Below are positions 32,801-42,287 of a stretch of 42,561 bases of DNA, piece after piece; position 1 is the stretch's first letter, and each line of letters opens with the position of its first letter. The stretch is from NCBI GenBank assembly GCA_002168225.1, contig NHBH01000004.1, positions 16,789 to 59,349 of the forward strand, in the 5' to 3' direction. The notes beneath the pieces were generated by a model. That model had not been told where the DNA came from and searched no databases. It worked only from the letters and a program-made list of their open reading frames with translations. The DNA is from Micavibrio sp. TMED2. Its GTDB lineage: Bacteria > Pseudomonadota > Alphaproteobacteria > TMED2. Position numbers and translations under genes: made by a program.

Positions 32801-33202
32801 TGGCGCGGCTATGACGCCGCCTTCAAGCGCGAGGTCGATCCCGAGCTGCCGGAGGACATGAACACGCGACTGATGCTCGACGGCGGCCTGAAGGAGACGG
32901 ACGACGGCGCCTGGCGCTTCCGCAAGGTCGAGGGCTACACACTGCGCACCCCCGGCGATCACAACGACCGGGAGAAGGCGCTGGTGGTCTGGCGCAAGCT
33001 GACCGGCGATCTCGAGCAGGACAACCTGATGCTGGACGAGTGGTTCCGGAAGTACCGCCTTTCCGCGCAGGACACCGAGTTCGACGTGATCTACGTGAAC
33101 GGCTCCAACAACCTGCCCAATCTGCGCAAGGACGAGGAAACCTGGAAGGTGCGCCTGATCGAGGAAGCCTTCCACCAGGCGATGTGGGACGTGGAGGGCT
33201 GA
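29900..33202 (+). CDS. Site-specific adenine DNA methyltransferase (type III Mod-like, beta class)
   Basis: An 1100-residue protein. The first 430 residues are a helical, charged N-terminal region not found in short Mod proteins ([20 protein letters not shown]). Catalytic motif IV DPPY lies at residues 512-515 ([10 protein letters not shown]). The S-adenosylmethionine motif FGGSGTT follows at 805-811. This order is that of beta-class m6A methyltransferases, with the target recognition domain between the motifs. The segment from about 31190 to 32480 is clearly lower in G+C than both flanks, which points to exchange of the catalytic/recognition block. It sits between the SNF2 gene and the helicase-nuclease gene, 3 bp from the latter. 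Confidence 0.9.
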   Translation: MPNVEKQRERLISLLKELFQLDQPDLDFGFYRIMHAKAGQVTKFLEEDLLGIIRDAFGEADGARVEQAKAAYEAARKQAEEFGAPDPDAAPKVKEAKAAWDAAKDSGSNEGDVYDHLYRFFERYYDNGDFMSRRYFARETDGKAAPYAVPYDGREVYLHWANRDQYYIKTSEYLTNFTFDPTQAKEFRDKHGALFEQKPLKVHCRIVSASEGEHNNVKASEQTERYFIIHEPEPVKIEVGDTGEPELVIHFQYRPDPEKTGQEGTWRKKRLGEAADKVKSLLPALDGADDYVTALMTPAPTEAEKDRTLLEKYLAQYTGRNTMDYFIHKDLGGFLRRELDFYIKNEVMRLDDIESADAPRVEAYLAKVKVLRRIAQHLIDFLAQLEDFQKRLWLKKKFVVDTQYCITLDRVPEEFYSEIAANEAQREDWVKLFSVDVLDGFTTPLTEEFLRENKYLSIDTGLFSNDFKQRILSEIEFLDSELNGVLLHSENSQAANLISRRFRREIQTTYFDPPYNTDAAPILYKNNYRSSSWMTMMRERCELAKELLSESGILCVTVDDYQQKELANIVSQIFGDENVLGQLTIRINPSVRVTLRGFAQSHEYGIFAGKSKLSKIAKMRRTEEQAARFNQEDDDGIFEWRNFRREGSASERASRPRRHFPIYVQGEALRIPEMTWDEDRRQYVNIEPPASGEQVVWPIDSTGGERVWRWGLERIASEKKELFPKPNGKGELNIYYKYRPNDEGILPNTIWSDKKYSATEYGTAELKKLFGARNSFDFPKSIHAVEDCIDVAGMRMKSGTCFDGFGGSGTTAHAVINLNRRDNGKRKYILSEMGMHFDETLLPRVRKAVYSDEWKDGKPTSRAGVSHTLKYMRVESYEDTLNNLSLRAKAGAESGAADFKRDYMLRYWLDFETKGSPSLLNIEWFDDPTAYKLKIKKPGTDEYFEKAVDLVETFNWLIGLYVEHLDRWRGYDAAFKREVDPELPEDMNTRLMLDGGLKETDDGAWRFRKVEGYTLRTPGDHNDREKALVVWRKLTGDLEQDNLMLDEWFRKYRLSAQDTEFDVIYVNGSNNLPNLRKDEETWKVRLIEEAFHQAMWDVEG

Positions 33203-33205
33203 GCG

Positions 33206-36200
33206 ATGGCGAGAAAGCCCAAATCCAAGGTCAAGCCGCTCCCCTTCGGCCACAAGCTGGTGCTGAACCAGTGGATCGTCAGCCTGTTCGGCCTCGATCC
33301 ACTGAAGGGCCACAAGGACGGCAAGCGCACCCTTCGCCCCATGCAGCCACTGGCCAAGACCGTGAAGGATGCGCCGGAGGGCATGACGTCCGAGAACCTG
33401 CATCACTTCTACAAGGCGTTAGACCTGCACCTACAGGAAGGCACTGAGATCACACGGGCCGACCTGCTGCGCTACGAGCACAACATCGTCAGCCACACGC
33501 TGGCAATCAACGAGAAGCGCGACCGGCCGATCGTCTGGAAGTACTATCAGTGGCTCTCGCTGCTGTTTGCCGAGATCTATCTCGACCGGTTCTTCGCCGA
33601 CCGCGCCGCCCTGCTCGATTCGCTGAACGCCTATGTCAATGCCTTCGACAAGTACTGGACCGATGAGGGATACGAGACGGGGATCACGCCTTACGAGCTC
33701 GACGACCTGAACAAGCTCTGTCTGCAGAACGCCACTGGCTCGGGGAAGACGCTGCTGATGCACGTCAACTTCCTGCAATTCCGGCAATACGCCTCGAAGT
33801 CGCCGCTCAAGCACGACCTGACACGGACCGTGCTGATCACTCCGAACGAGCAACTTTCCCTGCAGCACGCGCGCGAGATGAAGGGCAGCAATATCGTCGC
33901 TTCGCGGCTTCTGACGGACAGCGGCGACCTGCTGTCCTCGGGCAAGAACGGGCTGCGTCAGGTGGACTTCACCGAGGTGACAAAGCTCGGAGACACCGAC
34001 GGGCCCAACGTCATCGCGACGCGCAATCTCGGCGATCAGAACCTGCTGCTCGTCGACGAGGCCCATCGCGGCATGGGAAGCCAGGAGGAGCGAGGCTGGT
34101 TCCGAAGCCGCGCCCGCCTGTCGGAGAAGGGTTTCGTCTTCGAGTATTCGGCGACGCTGAAGGAGGCTGTCACAGCCGCAAAGCGTCCCGATATCGAGGC
34201 ATCCTACGCGAAGACGATCCTGTTCGACTATTCGTACCGGTACTTTTACGAGGACGGCTACGGCAAGGACTACCGCATCTTCAACCTTCCGCGGACCTTC
34301 TCCCAGCTCGAGTTTTCCTACCTGACTGCATGTCTTCTGAGCTTCTACCAGCAGCTGAAGTTGTACGAGGACAAGCAGAGCAATTACGCGCCATACAACA
34401 TTGAGAAACCGCTCTGGGTTTTCGTCGGCTCCAGCGTGACCAAGGCCGTATCACAGAAAAAGAATAAGAAGACCGGCGAGGTATCAGTCAAGGTAGATGA
34501 TACGGTTTCCGACGTTGGAAAAATCATCAAATTCATCGCGGCGTTTCTAGAGAACGAAGCCGCGTCGGCCTCCGAGGTAGAACGGATCATCCGAGGCAAC
34601 GCAGAGGAAACCGGCCTGCTCGACGAGAACGGTGGCGACATCTTCGCCGGCGGGTTTGTCTACTTGCACCAGCTCATGCTTCGCGAGGGTTGGAAGCCCG
34701 GCGACCTGTTTCGCGATATCCTAGAAAAGCTCTTTCAGAACCGTGCTGGTGGTGAGTTGTCGATTGCCCGGATCAAGGGCGACGAGAACGAGATCATGCT
34801 ACGCGTCGGACAGGCCGAGAAGCCGTTCGGGCTCATCAACGTCGGCGACGCATCTGGCTTGGCGACTCATATTGCTGAGCAGGAGTTCGACAACGTCGCG
34901 GTCCTGGAATCCGAGTTTGCCGAGACGATGTTCGGGCAAATCAACCTGTCCAGTTCCCCGGTCAATCTGCTCATCGGTTCCAAACGCTTTGTCGAGGGCT
35001 GGGATTGCTGGCGCGTCAGCACCCTTGGTCTCATGCATGTCGGCAAGAGCGAAGGCGCGCAGATCATCCAGCTTTTCGGGCGCGGCGTCCGGCTAAAGGG
35101 GCATGACTGGTCGCTCCAGCGCAGCGGCTTCGCCACCCCCACCCACCAACCGGAGCTCATCCAGTACGTCGAGACCCTGAATGTCTTCGGGATCGAAGCG
35201 GACTTCATGGAACGCTTCCGGAAATTCCTGGAAGAGGAAGAACTGCCCCGCAACGACCAGAAGCAAGTGTTTACCGTTCCGCTTACCGTTACCTACGACT
35301 TTGGGCAGCGGCTGAAGGTGCTGCGTCCCCGAAAGAAGCGTGGCGACGGTCGGGAGTACGATTTCAAACGAGACGGCGCTGTACCTGAGTTGACCCTTGT
35401 GCCGGACAAGATTCGCCAGAAGGGCGTTGTGATAGACTGGTATCCCCGCATCCAGTCTATCGAATCCAAGAAAGGCACAAAGCTCGGCGCTAAGGAGGAA
35501 ACGGTCTTCGCAGAAGGCCACTTGGCCTTCCTCGATTACGATGATCTGTTCTTCCGGCTTGAGAAGTTCAAGCGCGAGCGCACTTGGCACAATCTCAATA
35601 TCTCGAAGCCAATGATCAAGGCGCTGCTTTCTGACCGGACCTGGTACAAGGTCATCGTGCCTTCCGGAAAGATGGAGTTCTCGGATTTTGGTAACGTCGC
35701 ACTCTGGCAGGAAATGGCGGCGGAGCTCCTCCAGAAATTTGCGGAAGAATACTACAACTACTGCAAGGCGGCCTTTATCGAGCCACGTCTTGAGCTCCGT
35801 GAGATCGAGGCCGGCGAAGGAAGCCTACCTGAAGCAGGTGAATACCAGCTAATTGTCGATGCCAGCGAAGTAGCGCTAATCAATGACATTCAATCGCTGA
35901 CCCGCGAGATCACCGCTCGAAAGAAGGGGATACTCCGCGCCGGAGACTTGAAGGGCTGCATCTTCGGCACGCATCTCTACGAGCCCGTGCTTCATGCGGC
36001 CAAGGGAAGCAAAATCCAGATTGCGCCGGTTTCATTGAATGAGAGCGAATTCCAGTTCCTGGATGATCTGCGCCTCTTCATCGAAAAGGATCAAGCAAGG
36101 CTGGCGGCGGAGGGAATTGAACTATTCCTGCTTCGCAATGAGAGCCGCGGGCGCGGGGTGGGCTTCTTTGAGGCAGGAAACTTCTATCCCGACTTCCTTC

Positions 36201-36490
36201 TATGGCTTGTGAAGGACGGCAGCCAGCACTTGGCTTTCGTCGAGCCTCATGGCCTCCAGCATGAAGGCCCTGGCCACAAGAAGATTGAGTTCCATCAGGT
36301 CATCAAGGGCATCCAGGCAAGGCTCGTCAGCGAGAACGTCATTCTGAACAGCTTTATCGTCACACCGACACGCTTCGGTAGGCTGAACTGGGGCAAGACC
36401 ATTCAGGAGCTGGAAGATATGCATGTTTTCTTCATGGAAGACAGCCAGGCGACTTATGTGGCCAGCATCATTGATCGTATGGCAGCATAG
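33206..36490 (+). CDS. Type III-like restriction helicase/nuclease (Res subunit)
   Basis: A 1094-residue DEAD/DEAH helicase. Walker A is NATGSGKT at 175-182, DEAH at 284-287, [10 protein letters not shown] as motif III, and [20 protein letters not shown] (core [10 protein letters not shown]) and QLFGRGVRL in the second lobe. Near the C-terminus FYPDFLLWL (Asp996) followed by FVEPHG (Glu1013-Pro-His1015) looks like a PD-(D/E)XK nuclease site with His in place of Lys. The protein would cleave DNA lacking the partner's methylation. It is coupled to the methyltransferase gene with a 3-bp gap and ends in a terminator. Confidence 0.88.
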   Translation: MARKPKSKVKPLPFGHKLVLNQWIVSLFGLDPLKGHKDGKRTLRPMQPLAKTVKDAPEGMTSENLHHFYKALDLHLQEGTEITRADLLRYEHNIVSHTLAINEKRDRPIVWKYYQWLSLLFAEIYLDRFFADRAALLDSLNAYVNAFDKYWTDEGYETGITPYELDDLNKLCLQNATGSGKTLLMHVNFLQFRQYASKSPLKHDLTRTVLITPNEQLSLQHAREMKGSNIVASRLLTDSGDLLSSGKNGLRQVDFTEVTKLGDTDGPNVIATRNLGDQNLLLVDEAHRGMGSQEERGWFRSRARLSEKGFVFEYSATLKEAVTAAKRPDIEASYAKTILFDYSYRYFYEDGYGKDYRIFNLPRTFSQLEFSYLTACLLSFYQQLKLYEDKQSNYAPYNIEKPLWVFVGSSVTKAVSQKKNKKTGEVSVKVDDTVSDVGKIIKFIAAFLENEAASASEVERIIRGNAEETGLLDENGGDIFAGGFVYLHQLMLREGWKPGDLFRDILEKLFQNRAGGELSIARIKGDENEIMLRVGQAEKPFGLINVGDASGLATHIAEQEFDNVAVLESEFAETMFGQINLSSSPVNLLIGSKRFVEGWDCWRVSTLGLMHVGKSEGAQIIQLFGRGVRLKGHDWSLQRSGFATPTHQPELIQYVETLNVFGIEADFMERFRKFLEEEELPRNDQKQVFTVPLTVTYDFGQRLKVLRPRKKRGDGREYDFKRDGAVPELTLVPDKIRQKGVVIDWYPRIQSIESKKGTKLGAKEETVFAEGHLAFLDYDDLFFRLEKFKRERTWHNLNISKPMIKALLSDRTWYKVIVPSGKMEFSDFGNVALWQEMAAELLQKFAEEYYNYCKAAFIEPRLELREIEAGEGSLPEAGEYQLIVDASEVALINDIQSLTREITARKKGILRAGDLKGCIFGTHLYEPVLHAAKGSKIQIAPVSLNESEFQFLDDLRLFIEKDQARLAAEGIELFLLRNESRGRGVGFFEAGNFYPDFLLWLVKDGSQHLAFVEPHGLQHEGPGHKKIEFHQVIKGIQARLVSENVILNSFIVTPTRFGRLNWGKTIQELEDMHVFFMEDSQATYVASIIDRMAA

Positions 36491-36492
36491 TT

Positions 36493-36624
36493 CTCGAAAA
36501 CCACCGTTTTTCGGAGAGAGATCGAGAGCCCGCCGCGAGCGGGCTTTCTTTGTTGCGGATGCCTCCGAAAACTATCTCTTGAAACATAGTTTCCGAAAAG
36601 CTATTATGAAGATAAGTTTTCGGA
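36493..36624. promoter_or_regulatory. Probable res site of the serine recombinase
   Basis: Five copies of the octamer TCCGAAAA or its complement lie at 36493-36500 (one mismatch), 36508-36515 (complement), 36564-36571, 36592-36599 and 36617-36624 (complement). They form inverted pairs over about 130 bp directly upstream of the recombinase gene, the size and layout of a three-subsite resolvase res. The restriction operon terminator lies in the middle. Confidence 0.6.
36527..36552 (+). terminator. Rho-independent terminator after the restriction operon
   Basis: The 7-bp stem AGCCCGC / GCGGGCT with a 5-nt loop (CGCGA) is followed by TTCTTTG. It lies 36 bp past the stop codon. Confidence 0.75.
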
Positions 36625-36635
36625 AGGAATTTTTT

Positions 36636-37211
36636 GTGCTTGTCGGTTACGCCCGTGTCTCCACCCAGGATCAGAAGCCCGAGCTTCAGCTCGACGCGCT
36701 GACGGCGGCCGGTTGCGAGAAGGTATTCGAGGAGAAGGCCTCCGGCGCGCAGCGGGATCGTCCGCAACTTCAGGCAGCGCTCGAGTACATGCGCGACGGC
36801 GACACGCTCGTGGTCTGGAAGCTGGATCGTCTGGCGCGCTCCATCAAGCAGCTGATCGAGACCGTCGAGATGCTCGAAGAGCGGGGCGTCGGCTTTCGTT
36901 CAATCACTGAGGCGATCGATACCACCACCTCGGGCGGTCGGCTCGTCTTCCACATCTTCGCGGCCCTGGCCGAGTTCGAGCGGTCGATTATCCGCGAGCG
37001 TACCGTGGCGGGTCTGGCGTCAGCGCGCGCGCGTGGGCGGCTTGGCGGGCGGCCACCGGCACTGTCCGATAAGGACCTCGCTCATGCGCGGGCGTTGCTG
37101 GCCGATCCGGAGATCACCGTGAACCAGGTGGCGGAGCGTCTCGGCGTGGCACCGTCGACCCTGTACCGGCATCTGCCCGGCGGGCGCAGCCAGGTGACGG
37201 GAGAGAGCTGA
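36636..37211 (+). CDS. Serine recombinase, resolvase/invertase (Tn3 TnpR-like)
   Basis: A 191-residue small serine recombinase. It starts MLVGYARVSTQDQ with the catalytic serine of the YARVSTxDQ motif. It has the conserved LVVWKLDRLARS block with active-site arginines, GGRLVFHIFAALAEFERSII, and a C-terminal helix-turn-helix (VNQVAERLGVAPSTLYRHLP). I chose the GTG at 36636 because GGAAGGAA lies seven bases upstream. No Tn3 transposase is present, so it could resolve plasmid multimers or be the remnant of a transposon that brought the restriction operon. The stop overlaps the WGR gene start (TGATG). Confidence 0.9.
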   Translation: MLVGYARVSTQDQKPELQLDALTAAGCEKVFEEKASGAQRDRPQLQAALEYMRDGDTLVVWKLDRLARSIKQLIETVEMLEERGVGFRSITEAIDTTTSGGRLVFHIFAALAEFERSIIRERTVAGLASARARGRLGGRPPALSDKDLAHARALLADPEITVNQVAERLGVAPSTLYRHLPGGRSQVTGES

Positions 37212-37519
37212 TGCTGTTCGCCTGTCACCTCGAAGCTCGACTGCCGGAGGCCAACCTCGCGCGGGCCTATCATGTCGTCGTCTCGGAAGACCTGTTCGGG
37301 CAATACACGGTCGATGTCACCTTTGGCCGGATTGGGACCCGGGGCACCGTCAAGCGCTGTTCGGTCACTGAGATCGGGGCGGTGCGGGCGAAGCTGCGCC
37401 AGGTGCTAAAACGCCGCATGACCGCGCCGCGCCGTTTGGGCGTGGCCTATCACTGTCGATCGGTGTTCGACCCTCAGGGCTGGTTGGCCGAAGACGGCCT
37501 CGAGCTCATCGCCGCCTGA
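37211..37519 (+). CDS. WGR-domain protein
   Basis: A 102-residue protein with a WGR domain: ARAYHVVVSEDLFGQYTVDV (core YHVVVSEDLFGQYTV) then FGRIGTRGTVKR, and a helical C-terminus (AVRAKLRQVLKRRM). WGR domains occur in PARP and MolR-like proteins and are thought to bind nucleic acid. Small stand-alone versions are common on alphaproteobacterial plasmids with no known role. It overlaps the recombinase stop by one base, so translation is coupled. Confidence 0.85.
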   Translation: MLFACHLEARLPEANLARAYHVVVSEDLFGQYTVDVTFGRIGTRGTVKRCSVTEIGAVRAKLRQVLKRRMTAPRRLGVAYHCRSVFDPQGWLAEDGLELIAA

Positions 37520-37754
37520 TCCCTATCCGTCACATCATCGGCTGATCGCGTTTGGTCATGGCCGTCACCGTTGCATGGACCCGTGCGAGCGAATGGTCCG
37601 CGGAACGTGGCAGCCGCCGCCGCCCGCGCAATGGCCTGCCCGCTCCTTCGCGTCTGCGTGCCTTGCCGCTCCCGTGTTGACCATGCCCGGTCGGCTGACG
37701 GGCGCCTGCCTCTTCCTCCGCGTCCCGCACGGGACCCAAGCAACGGAGGACGAC

Positions 37755-38663
37755 ATGACACAGAAACTCGACATCTACACCCGCGTGACGAACAAGATCA
37801 TCGCCGATCTCGAGGCCGGGGTCCGCACCTGGCACCAGCCCTGGAACGCCGAACATCTGGCCGGTCGCATCACAAGACCCCTCCGCCACAACGGCATCGG
37901 CTATCGCGGTCTGAACATCATCCTGCTCTGGGCGGCCAGCGTCGCCAGCAGTTACATGGCTCCGATCTGGATGACCTACCGCCAGGCGCAACAACTCGGT
38001 GGCCAGGTCCGCAAGGGCTCCAAAGGTGAGACCGTGGTCTATGCCGACAAGCTCCGCAAGACCGAGACTGACGACAACGGCCAAGAGCGCGAGGTCGCGA
38101 TCCCCTTCATGAAGGGCTACACGGTGTTCAACGTCGAACAGATCGACGGTCTGCCCGAGCACTACTACGCGACCGCCCAGCAGATGCCCGAGGGGATCGA
38201 ACGCGACGAGGCCGCCGAGGCCTTCTTCGCCGCCACGGGCGCTGACATCCGGCACGGCGGCAACCGCGCCTACTACGCGCTCGAACCCGACTATGTGCAG
38301 ATGCCGCCCTTCGGAGCCTTCGAAAATCCCGAGGCCTACTACGCGACCCTTGCCCATGAGGTCACGCACTGGACCCGGCACCGCTCTCGCCTCGACCGGG
38401 ACTTCGGGCGCAAGAAGTGGGGCGACGAAGGCTATGCCCAGGAGGAGCTGGTGGCCGAACTCGGGGCTGCGTTCCTTGCCGCCGACCTCGGGTTGACCCC
38501 GGAACCCCGCGACGAGCACGCGGCCTATATCGCCAGCTGGCTCAAGGCACTGAAAAACGACAAGCGGTTCATCTTCCAGGCCGCGAGCCACGCACAGCGC
38601 GCCGTGGACTATCTCCACGGTTGTCAGCCGATGATCGACGAAGAAGACGAGGCCGCCGCTTGA
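37755..38663 (+). CDS. ardC: ArdC-family antirestriction protein (ssDNA-binding plus zincin-like domain)
   Basis: A 302-residue ArdC protein. The N-terminal ArdC domain (DUF1738) reads YTRVTNKIIADLEAGVRTWH, core NKIIADLEAGVRTW, then GRNGI-like GIGYRGLNIILLW, and binds single-stranded DNA in the R388/pSa prototype. The C-terminal zincin-like metallopeptidase region has HEVTHWT (HExxH-like with the second His) and EELVAELGAAFL. Such proteins protect incoming plasmid DNA from restriction during transfer. I start at 37755, where CGGAGGA lies five bases upstream. The 235-bp leader from 37520 holds no gene. A terminator overlaps the stop codon. Confidence 0.92.
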   Translation: MTQKLDIYTRVTNKIIADLEAGVRTWHQPWNAEHLAGRITRPLRHNGIGYRGLNIILLWAASVASSYMAPIWMTYRQAQQLGGQVRKGSKGETVVYADKLRKTETDDNGQEREVAIPFMKGYTVFNVEQIDGLPEHYYATAQQMPEGIERDEAAEAFFAATGADIRHGGNRAYYALEPDYVQMPPFGAFENPEAYYATLAHEVTHWTRHRSRLDRDFGRKKWGDEGYAQEELVAELGAAFLAADLGLTPEPRDEHAAYIASWLKALKNDKRFIFQAASHAQRAVDYLHGCQPMIDEEDEAAA

Positions 38664-38678
38664 GGCGGCCTTTCTTCT
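38650..38678 (+). terminator. Rho-independent terminator at the end of ardC
   Basis: The perfect 8-bp stem AGGCCGCC / GGCGGCCT has a 6-nt loop containing the stop codon and is followed by TTCTTC. Confidence 0.82.
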
Positions 38679-38826
38679 GTTCGATATGGGCGGGAAGCGG
38701 AGTTTCGCTATGACTTATGCTAAGGTCTGCTTTGGAACCGTGAACGATCGCTGATACATATTGTTTCGGATATTTATGCGCTACGAATGAAGTGATCATA
38801 GGCAACCAATATTTGAGGGCCATTCG

Positions 38827-40110
38827 ATGCAGTGGAACCACAGCCACATTGTCCACATCGGAGGTGAAACTGAAACCCCGACTGACCCCGCCAGTGAAAC
38901 CAGTTCATGGCGTAGGCGGATCGAGCCTTGGCTGTCCGCGGTGTTTCAGGCCGAGCATCTTTCCCTTCTGCTCGGAAACGGATTCACGACGGGAATAGCC
39001 AACCATGCCGGCGGAATGCCGACAAGCATGGCCGGTTCAGGTTTCGGCGGATGCCCGAAGGAAGACAAGGTAGCCGCTCGCGCTAAGAAGCTGGCGGAAG
39101 CTATGGGCAGGGGCAGCGCCAACATCGAGGACCAGCTTTCGGCGGCGCTCGCCCTCCTTGCCGGTTTGCAGATTCTCGAACACACCGATGTCGCTGCTTG
39201 GGAGACGGCGATCGATAACGTGCTCGGCGGATTTATCAAGGATGTTCTCGCCACGGAAAAAAGCATCAGCGACGGTATCGATAACGAACACGCCGGCGGT
39301 GGCCCGCTTGCCAGGGAAATCCTCGTTTCGTTTCTGATGAGTTTTGCCAGCAGGGCCGCTTCGAGGGAGCGGCTGCACATCTTCACGACCAACTACGATC
39401 GCCTTATTGAGCGCGGCTGCGATTATGCCGGGCTTCGCATCATCGACCGATTCACCGGCGCGCTTGAGCCGGAATTCAGGTCATCGCGCCTGCATGTCGA
39501 TATGCACTACACGCCGCCGGGAATACGGGGCGAGCCGCGCCACCTAGAGGGCGTGATACATCTTACAAAGCTTCACGGCTCGCTCGACTGGCGATATGAC
39601 AAGCCGCGCTTGTACCGCACCGGCCTGCCGTTCGGGGCCGATGCAGGGCACCCGGCTGTCCCCGCAAGCCCGCGCAGTTCTGTGATGATCTACCCCAATG
39701 CGGTCAAGGACGTTGAAACTGCGGCCTATCCCTATGCCGACTTGTTCCGCGATTTCTCGTCCTCGATCTGCCAGCCCAACAACGTGCTCGTCACCTACGG
39801 TTACGGTTTTGGCGATGACCATATCAACAGGGTCATCGCGGACATGCTCACCATTCCGTCCACGCACCTTGTGATATTGGCCTGGGGCGAGAAACCTCAC
39901 GAGCGAATTGCATCCTTTGTTTCCCGTGTTGGCAGACCGCAGCAGCTTACGCTGCTGGTTGGGAAGCACTTCGGCGATATTCGGACGCTGGTTGAGCACT
40001 ATCTGCCCAAACCGGCCATTGATCCGCTCACGATCCGTATGAGCGAACTTGTGGAGCGGCGCGGCAAGGTCACGGCTAAAGAGCCGAGTGAAGACGGTAG
40101 TGGGTCATGA
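38827..40110 (+). CDS. SIR2-domain anti-phage effector of a Sir2-HerA system
   Basis: A 427-residue SIR2-like protein. The NAD-binding loop has LLLGNGFT (residues 50-53 GNGF), TNYD at 188-191 supplies the catalytic asparagine, LTKLHGSLDW the catalytic histidine (His250), and VTYGYGFGDDHIN the C-terminal STALD-type nucleotide site. In Sir2-HerA defence the SIR2 subunit depletes NAD+ or cuts DNA on infection. GAGGG lies before the ATG. It overlaps the HerA gene start by four bases (ATGA). All key residues are present, so it is probably active. Confidence 0.9.
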   Translation: MQWNHSHIVHIGGETETPTDPASETSSWRRRIEPWLSAVFQAEHLSLLLGNGFTTGIANHAGGMPTSMAGSGFGGCPKEDKVAARAKKLAEAMGRGSANIEDQLSAALALLAGLQILEHTDVAAWETAIDNVLGGFIKDVLATEKSISDGIDNEHAGGGPLAREILVSFLMSFASRAASRERLHIFTTNYDRLIERGCDYAGLRIIDRFTGALEPEFRSSRLHVDMHYTPPGIRGEPRHLEGVIHLTKLHGSLDWRYDKPRLYRTGLPFGADAGHPAVPASPRSSVMIYPNAVKDVETAAYPYADLFRDFSSSICQPNNVLVTYGYGFGDDHINRVIADMLTIPSTHLVILAWGEKPHERIASFVSRVGRPQQLTLLVGKHFGDIRTLVEHYLPKPAIDPLTIRMSELVERRGKVTAKEPSEDGSGS

Positions 40111-42287
40111 CGACGATCGTTGAACGCATCGGTACGCTTTCGATAGGCCGCGTTGAAACCGTGACTGCCGAAGAGTTGCGCATCGCCCTGTTCAACGAGA
40201 CACCGCAGGCCACCGCGCTGAATACCGGCACGCCTACCGGCTTTCCGCGTATCAACGCCTATATGCTGATACCGAACGAGACCGGCGCGGTAGTCGCGGT
40301 CATCAAAGAAATCTCCATCGTTCGTGCCAATCCGGGTCTTGGAAAGCACGACGAGGCCCTTGTGGATCTTCCGTTTCCTGCCCGGACTGTGATTGCCATT
40401 CCTTTCGGCACTCTGCTGCGTGAAGGCAATGACGGCGACAGCCAGCCCCTTTATGCCCTGGAACGCGGCGTTCCGGTGCTGCCTTCGGTTGGCGATCCCG
40501 TTCTCCTTCCGACGGCAACGCAACTGCGTTCCATAGTCGAAGCCAAGACCAACGACCGCCTGATCCAGATTGGCTCTGCCCCTTTCGCCGGCAACGCCCG
40601 TGTATGGGTGCACCCTGACAAGCTTTTTGGCCGGCACCTTGCCGTCCTTGGCAACACCGGCAGCGGCAAGTCCTGCTCCGTTGCCGGTATTGTCCGCTGG
40701 TCTCTTGAAAGCGCAGCGGCGGTTGCGCAAGCCGCAGTACAGGAGGGCGAGCAAGCTCAGCCAGCCAATGCCCGGTTCATCATTCTCGATCCCAACGGTG
40801 AGTATTCGCAGGCGTTTAATGACGGCACCTTGCCTGTCAGACGGTTTGCCGTTGGCGGCAAAGGCAGCGCGAGCCCGCTGACAGTGCCGGGCTGGCTGTG
40901 GAACGGACAGGAGTGGGCGGCCTTCACGTCCGCGCAGCCCGGCGTTCAGCGCCCGATATTGCTAAGGGCGTTGCGCCAATTGCGCAATGCCGGTTCGTCA
41001 GCGATGACGGCGCGCGCGCAGGCGATCAGGCGCTACACCGGTTATGTTCGGCAGATCGAACAACTCTATGCCGACCTACCTCAGAGTGTTGCCGGCTTTC
41101 CGCGCAACCGTGACTTCGGGTCCCTGCTGGAAGGACTTGTTGGCTTGACTGAATCGGATGAAGCGGCGCTTGCCGCCTACGGCGACGATGTTGCCGACCT
41201 TACCGCCGCCATCGTAGCTGCTCGTGCCCCTGTCGAAGCTGTACGCGCATCGCGCCATTGGACCTCTGCAAACTCATCCGGCTACAACGACTTTCAGCCC
41301 GGCGACCTCCAAACTGTTCTGGCAGAGCTGCACACAATCACCGACGCATTCTCAATTGCTGCCACTCACGGTGAGATCAGTGAAGATGCGCCGGTCCGGT
41401 TTGATGTTTCGGCGCTTCCCGACCGTATCTATGATGTTGCGATGGCAACGGGCGGGCAAACTTTGAACAATGTCGAGCCGCTGATAAACCGTGTCCAGGT
41501 CATGCTTGGCGATGCCGGGCTCCGGCCGGTCATTGATACCGAGGGTGCCTCATCGCTTAGCGAATGGCTCGCAGCGCTGCTTGGTCCCGGTGAAGGCGCG
41601 ACCGAGCCGCTTGCGATTCTTGATCTCTCACTGGTCCCTTCGGACGTTGTGCATGTTGCCGTAGCCGTTATCTCCCGGCTGATATTCGAGGCCCTGCAAC
41701 GTCACATTAAGGAAACGAACGAGACCCTTCCGACTGTGCTAGTGCTTGAGGAAGCGCACAGCTTCGTGCGCAAGGACGCGGACGTTGGCGCCAGCGCGCA
41801 GGCCGCTGATTTGTGCCGACAGACTTTTGAGCGGATAGCCAGGGAGGGCCGGAAATTTGGTCTTGGGCTGGTGCTGGCCTCGCAGCGTCCGTCCGAACTC
41901 TCGCCGACCGTTTTGGCGCAGTGTAATTCCTTTTTGCTTCATCGCATCGTTAACGATGTCGATCAGAATCTTGTCCGTCGTCTTGTTCCGGACGCTTTGG
42001 GCGGGCTGCTCGGCGAACTTCCCACTCTCCCTTCGCAGCAGGCGATCCTTCTCGGCTGGGCAGTCCCTACGCCGGTTCTCGTTCGTATCCGCGACCTGCA
42101 AAAACCGCAGCGGCCAAAATCAGATGATCCGCAATTTTGGGAAACATGGCTCCGGGACAAAGGCGTTCTGCCGGACTGGCAACGAATAGCTGGATCTTGG
42201 GAGCAGCCAGACGAAGACGTCCAAATTCCGGACAGTCTCGATGCTGCAACGGGTGACGAAACTGACACAGATCAGGACGGTCCATAA
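40107..42287 (+). CDS. herA: HerA/FtsK-like ATPase (DUF87) of a Sir2-HerA system
   Basis: A 726-residue HerA-type hexameric ATPase. The N-terminus has a HAS-barrel-like region (IGTLSIGRVETVTAEELRIA, core IGRVETV). Walker A is GNTGSGKS at residues 182-189, followed by FIILDPNGEYSQAF as Walker B-type and VLVLEEAHSFV as the second acidic motif. LASQRPSELSPTVLAQCNSF is the sensor/arginine-finger region. It forms a complex with the SIR2 partner in known systems. A 183-bp gap without genes follows before the target duplication and IS66. Confidence 0.92.
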   Translation: MTTIVERIGTLSIGRVETVTAEELRIALFNETPQATALNTGTPTGFPRINAYMLIPNETGAVVAVIKEISIVRANPGLGKHDEALVDLPFPARTVIAIPFGTLLREGNDGDSQPLYALERGVPVLPSVGDPVLLPTATQLRSIVEAKTNDRLIQIGSAPFAGNARVWVHPDKLFGRHLAVLGNTGSGKSCSVAGIVRWSLESAAAVAQAAVQEGEQAQPANARFIILDPNGEYSQAFNDGTLPVRRFAVGGKGSASPLTVPGWLWNGQEWAAFTSAQPGVQRPILLRALRQLRNAGSSAMTARAQAIRRYTGYVRQIEQLYADLPQSVAGFPRNRDFGSLLEGLVGLTESDEAALAAYGDDVADLTAAIVAARAPVEAVRASRHWTSANSSGYNDFQPGDLQTVLAELHTITDAFSIAATHGEISEDAPVRFDVSALPDRIYDVAMATGGQTLNNVEPLINRVQVMLGDAGLRPVIDTEGASSLSEWLAALLGPGEGATEPLAILDLSLVPSDVVHVAVAVISRLIFEALQRHIKETNETLPTVLVLEEAHSFVRKDADVGASAQAADLCRQTFERIAREGRKFGLGLVLASQRPSELSPTVLAQCNSFLLHRIVNDVDQNLVRRLVPDALGGLLGELPTLPSQQAILLGWAVPTPVLVRIRDLQKPQRPKSDDPQFWETWLRDKGVLPDWQRIAGSWEQPDEDVQIPDSLDAATGDETDTDQDGP

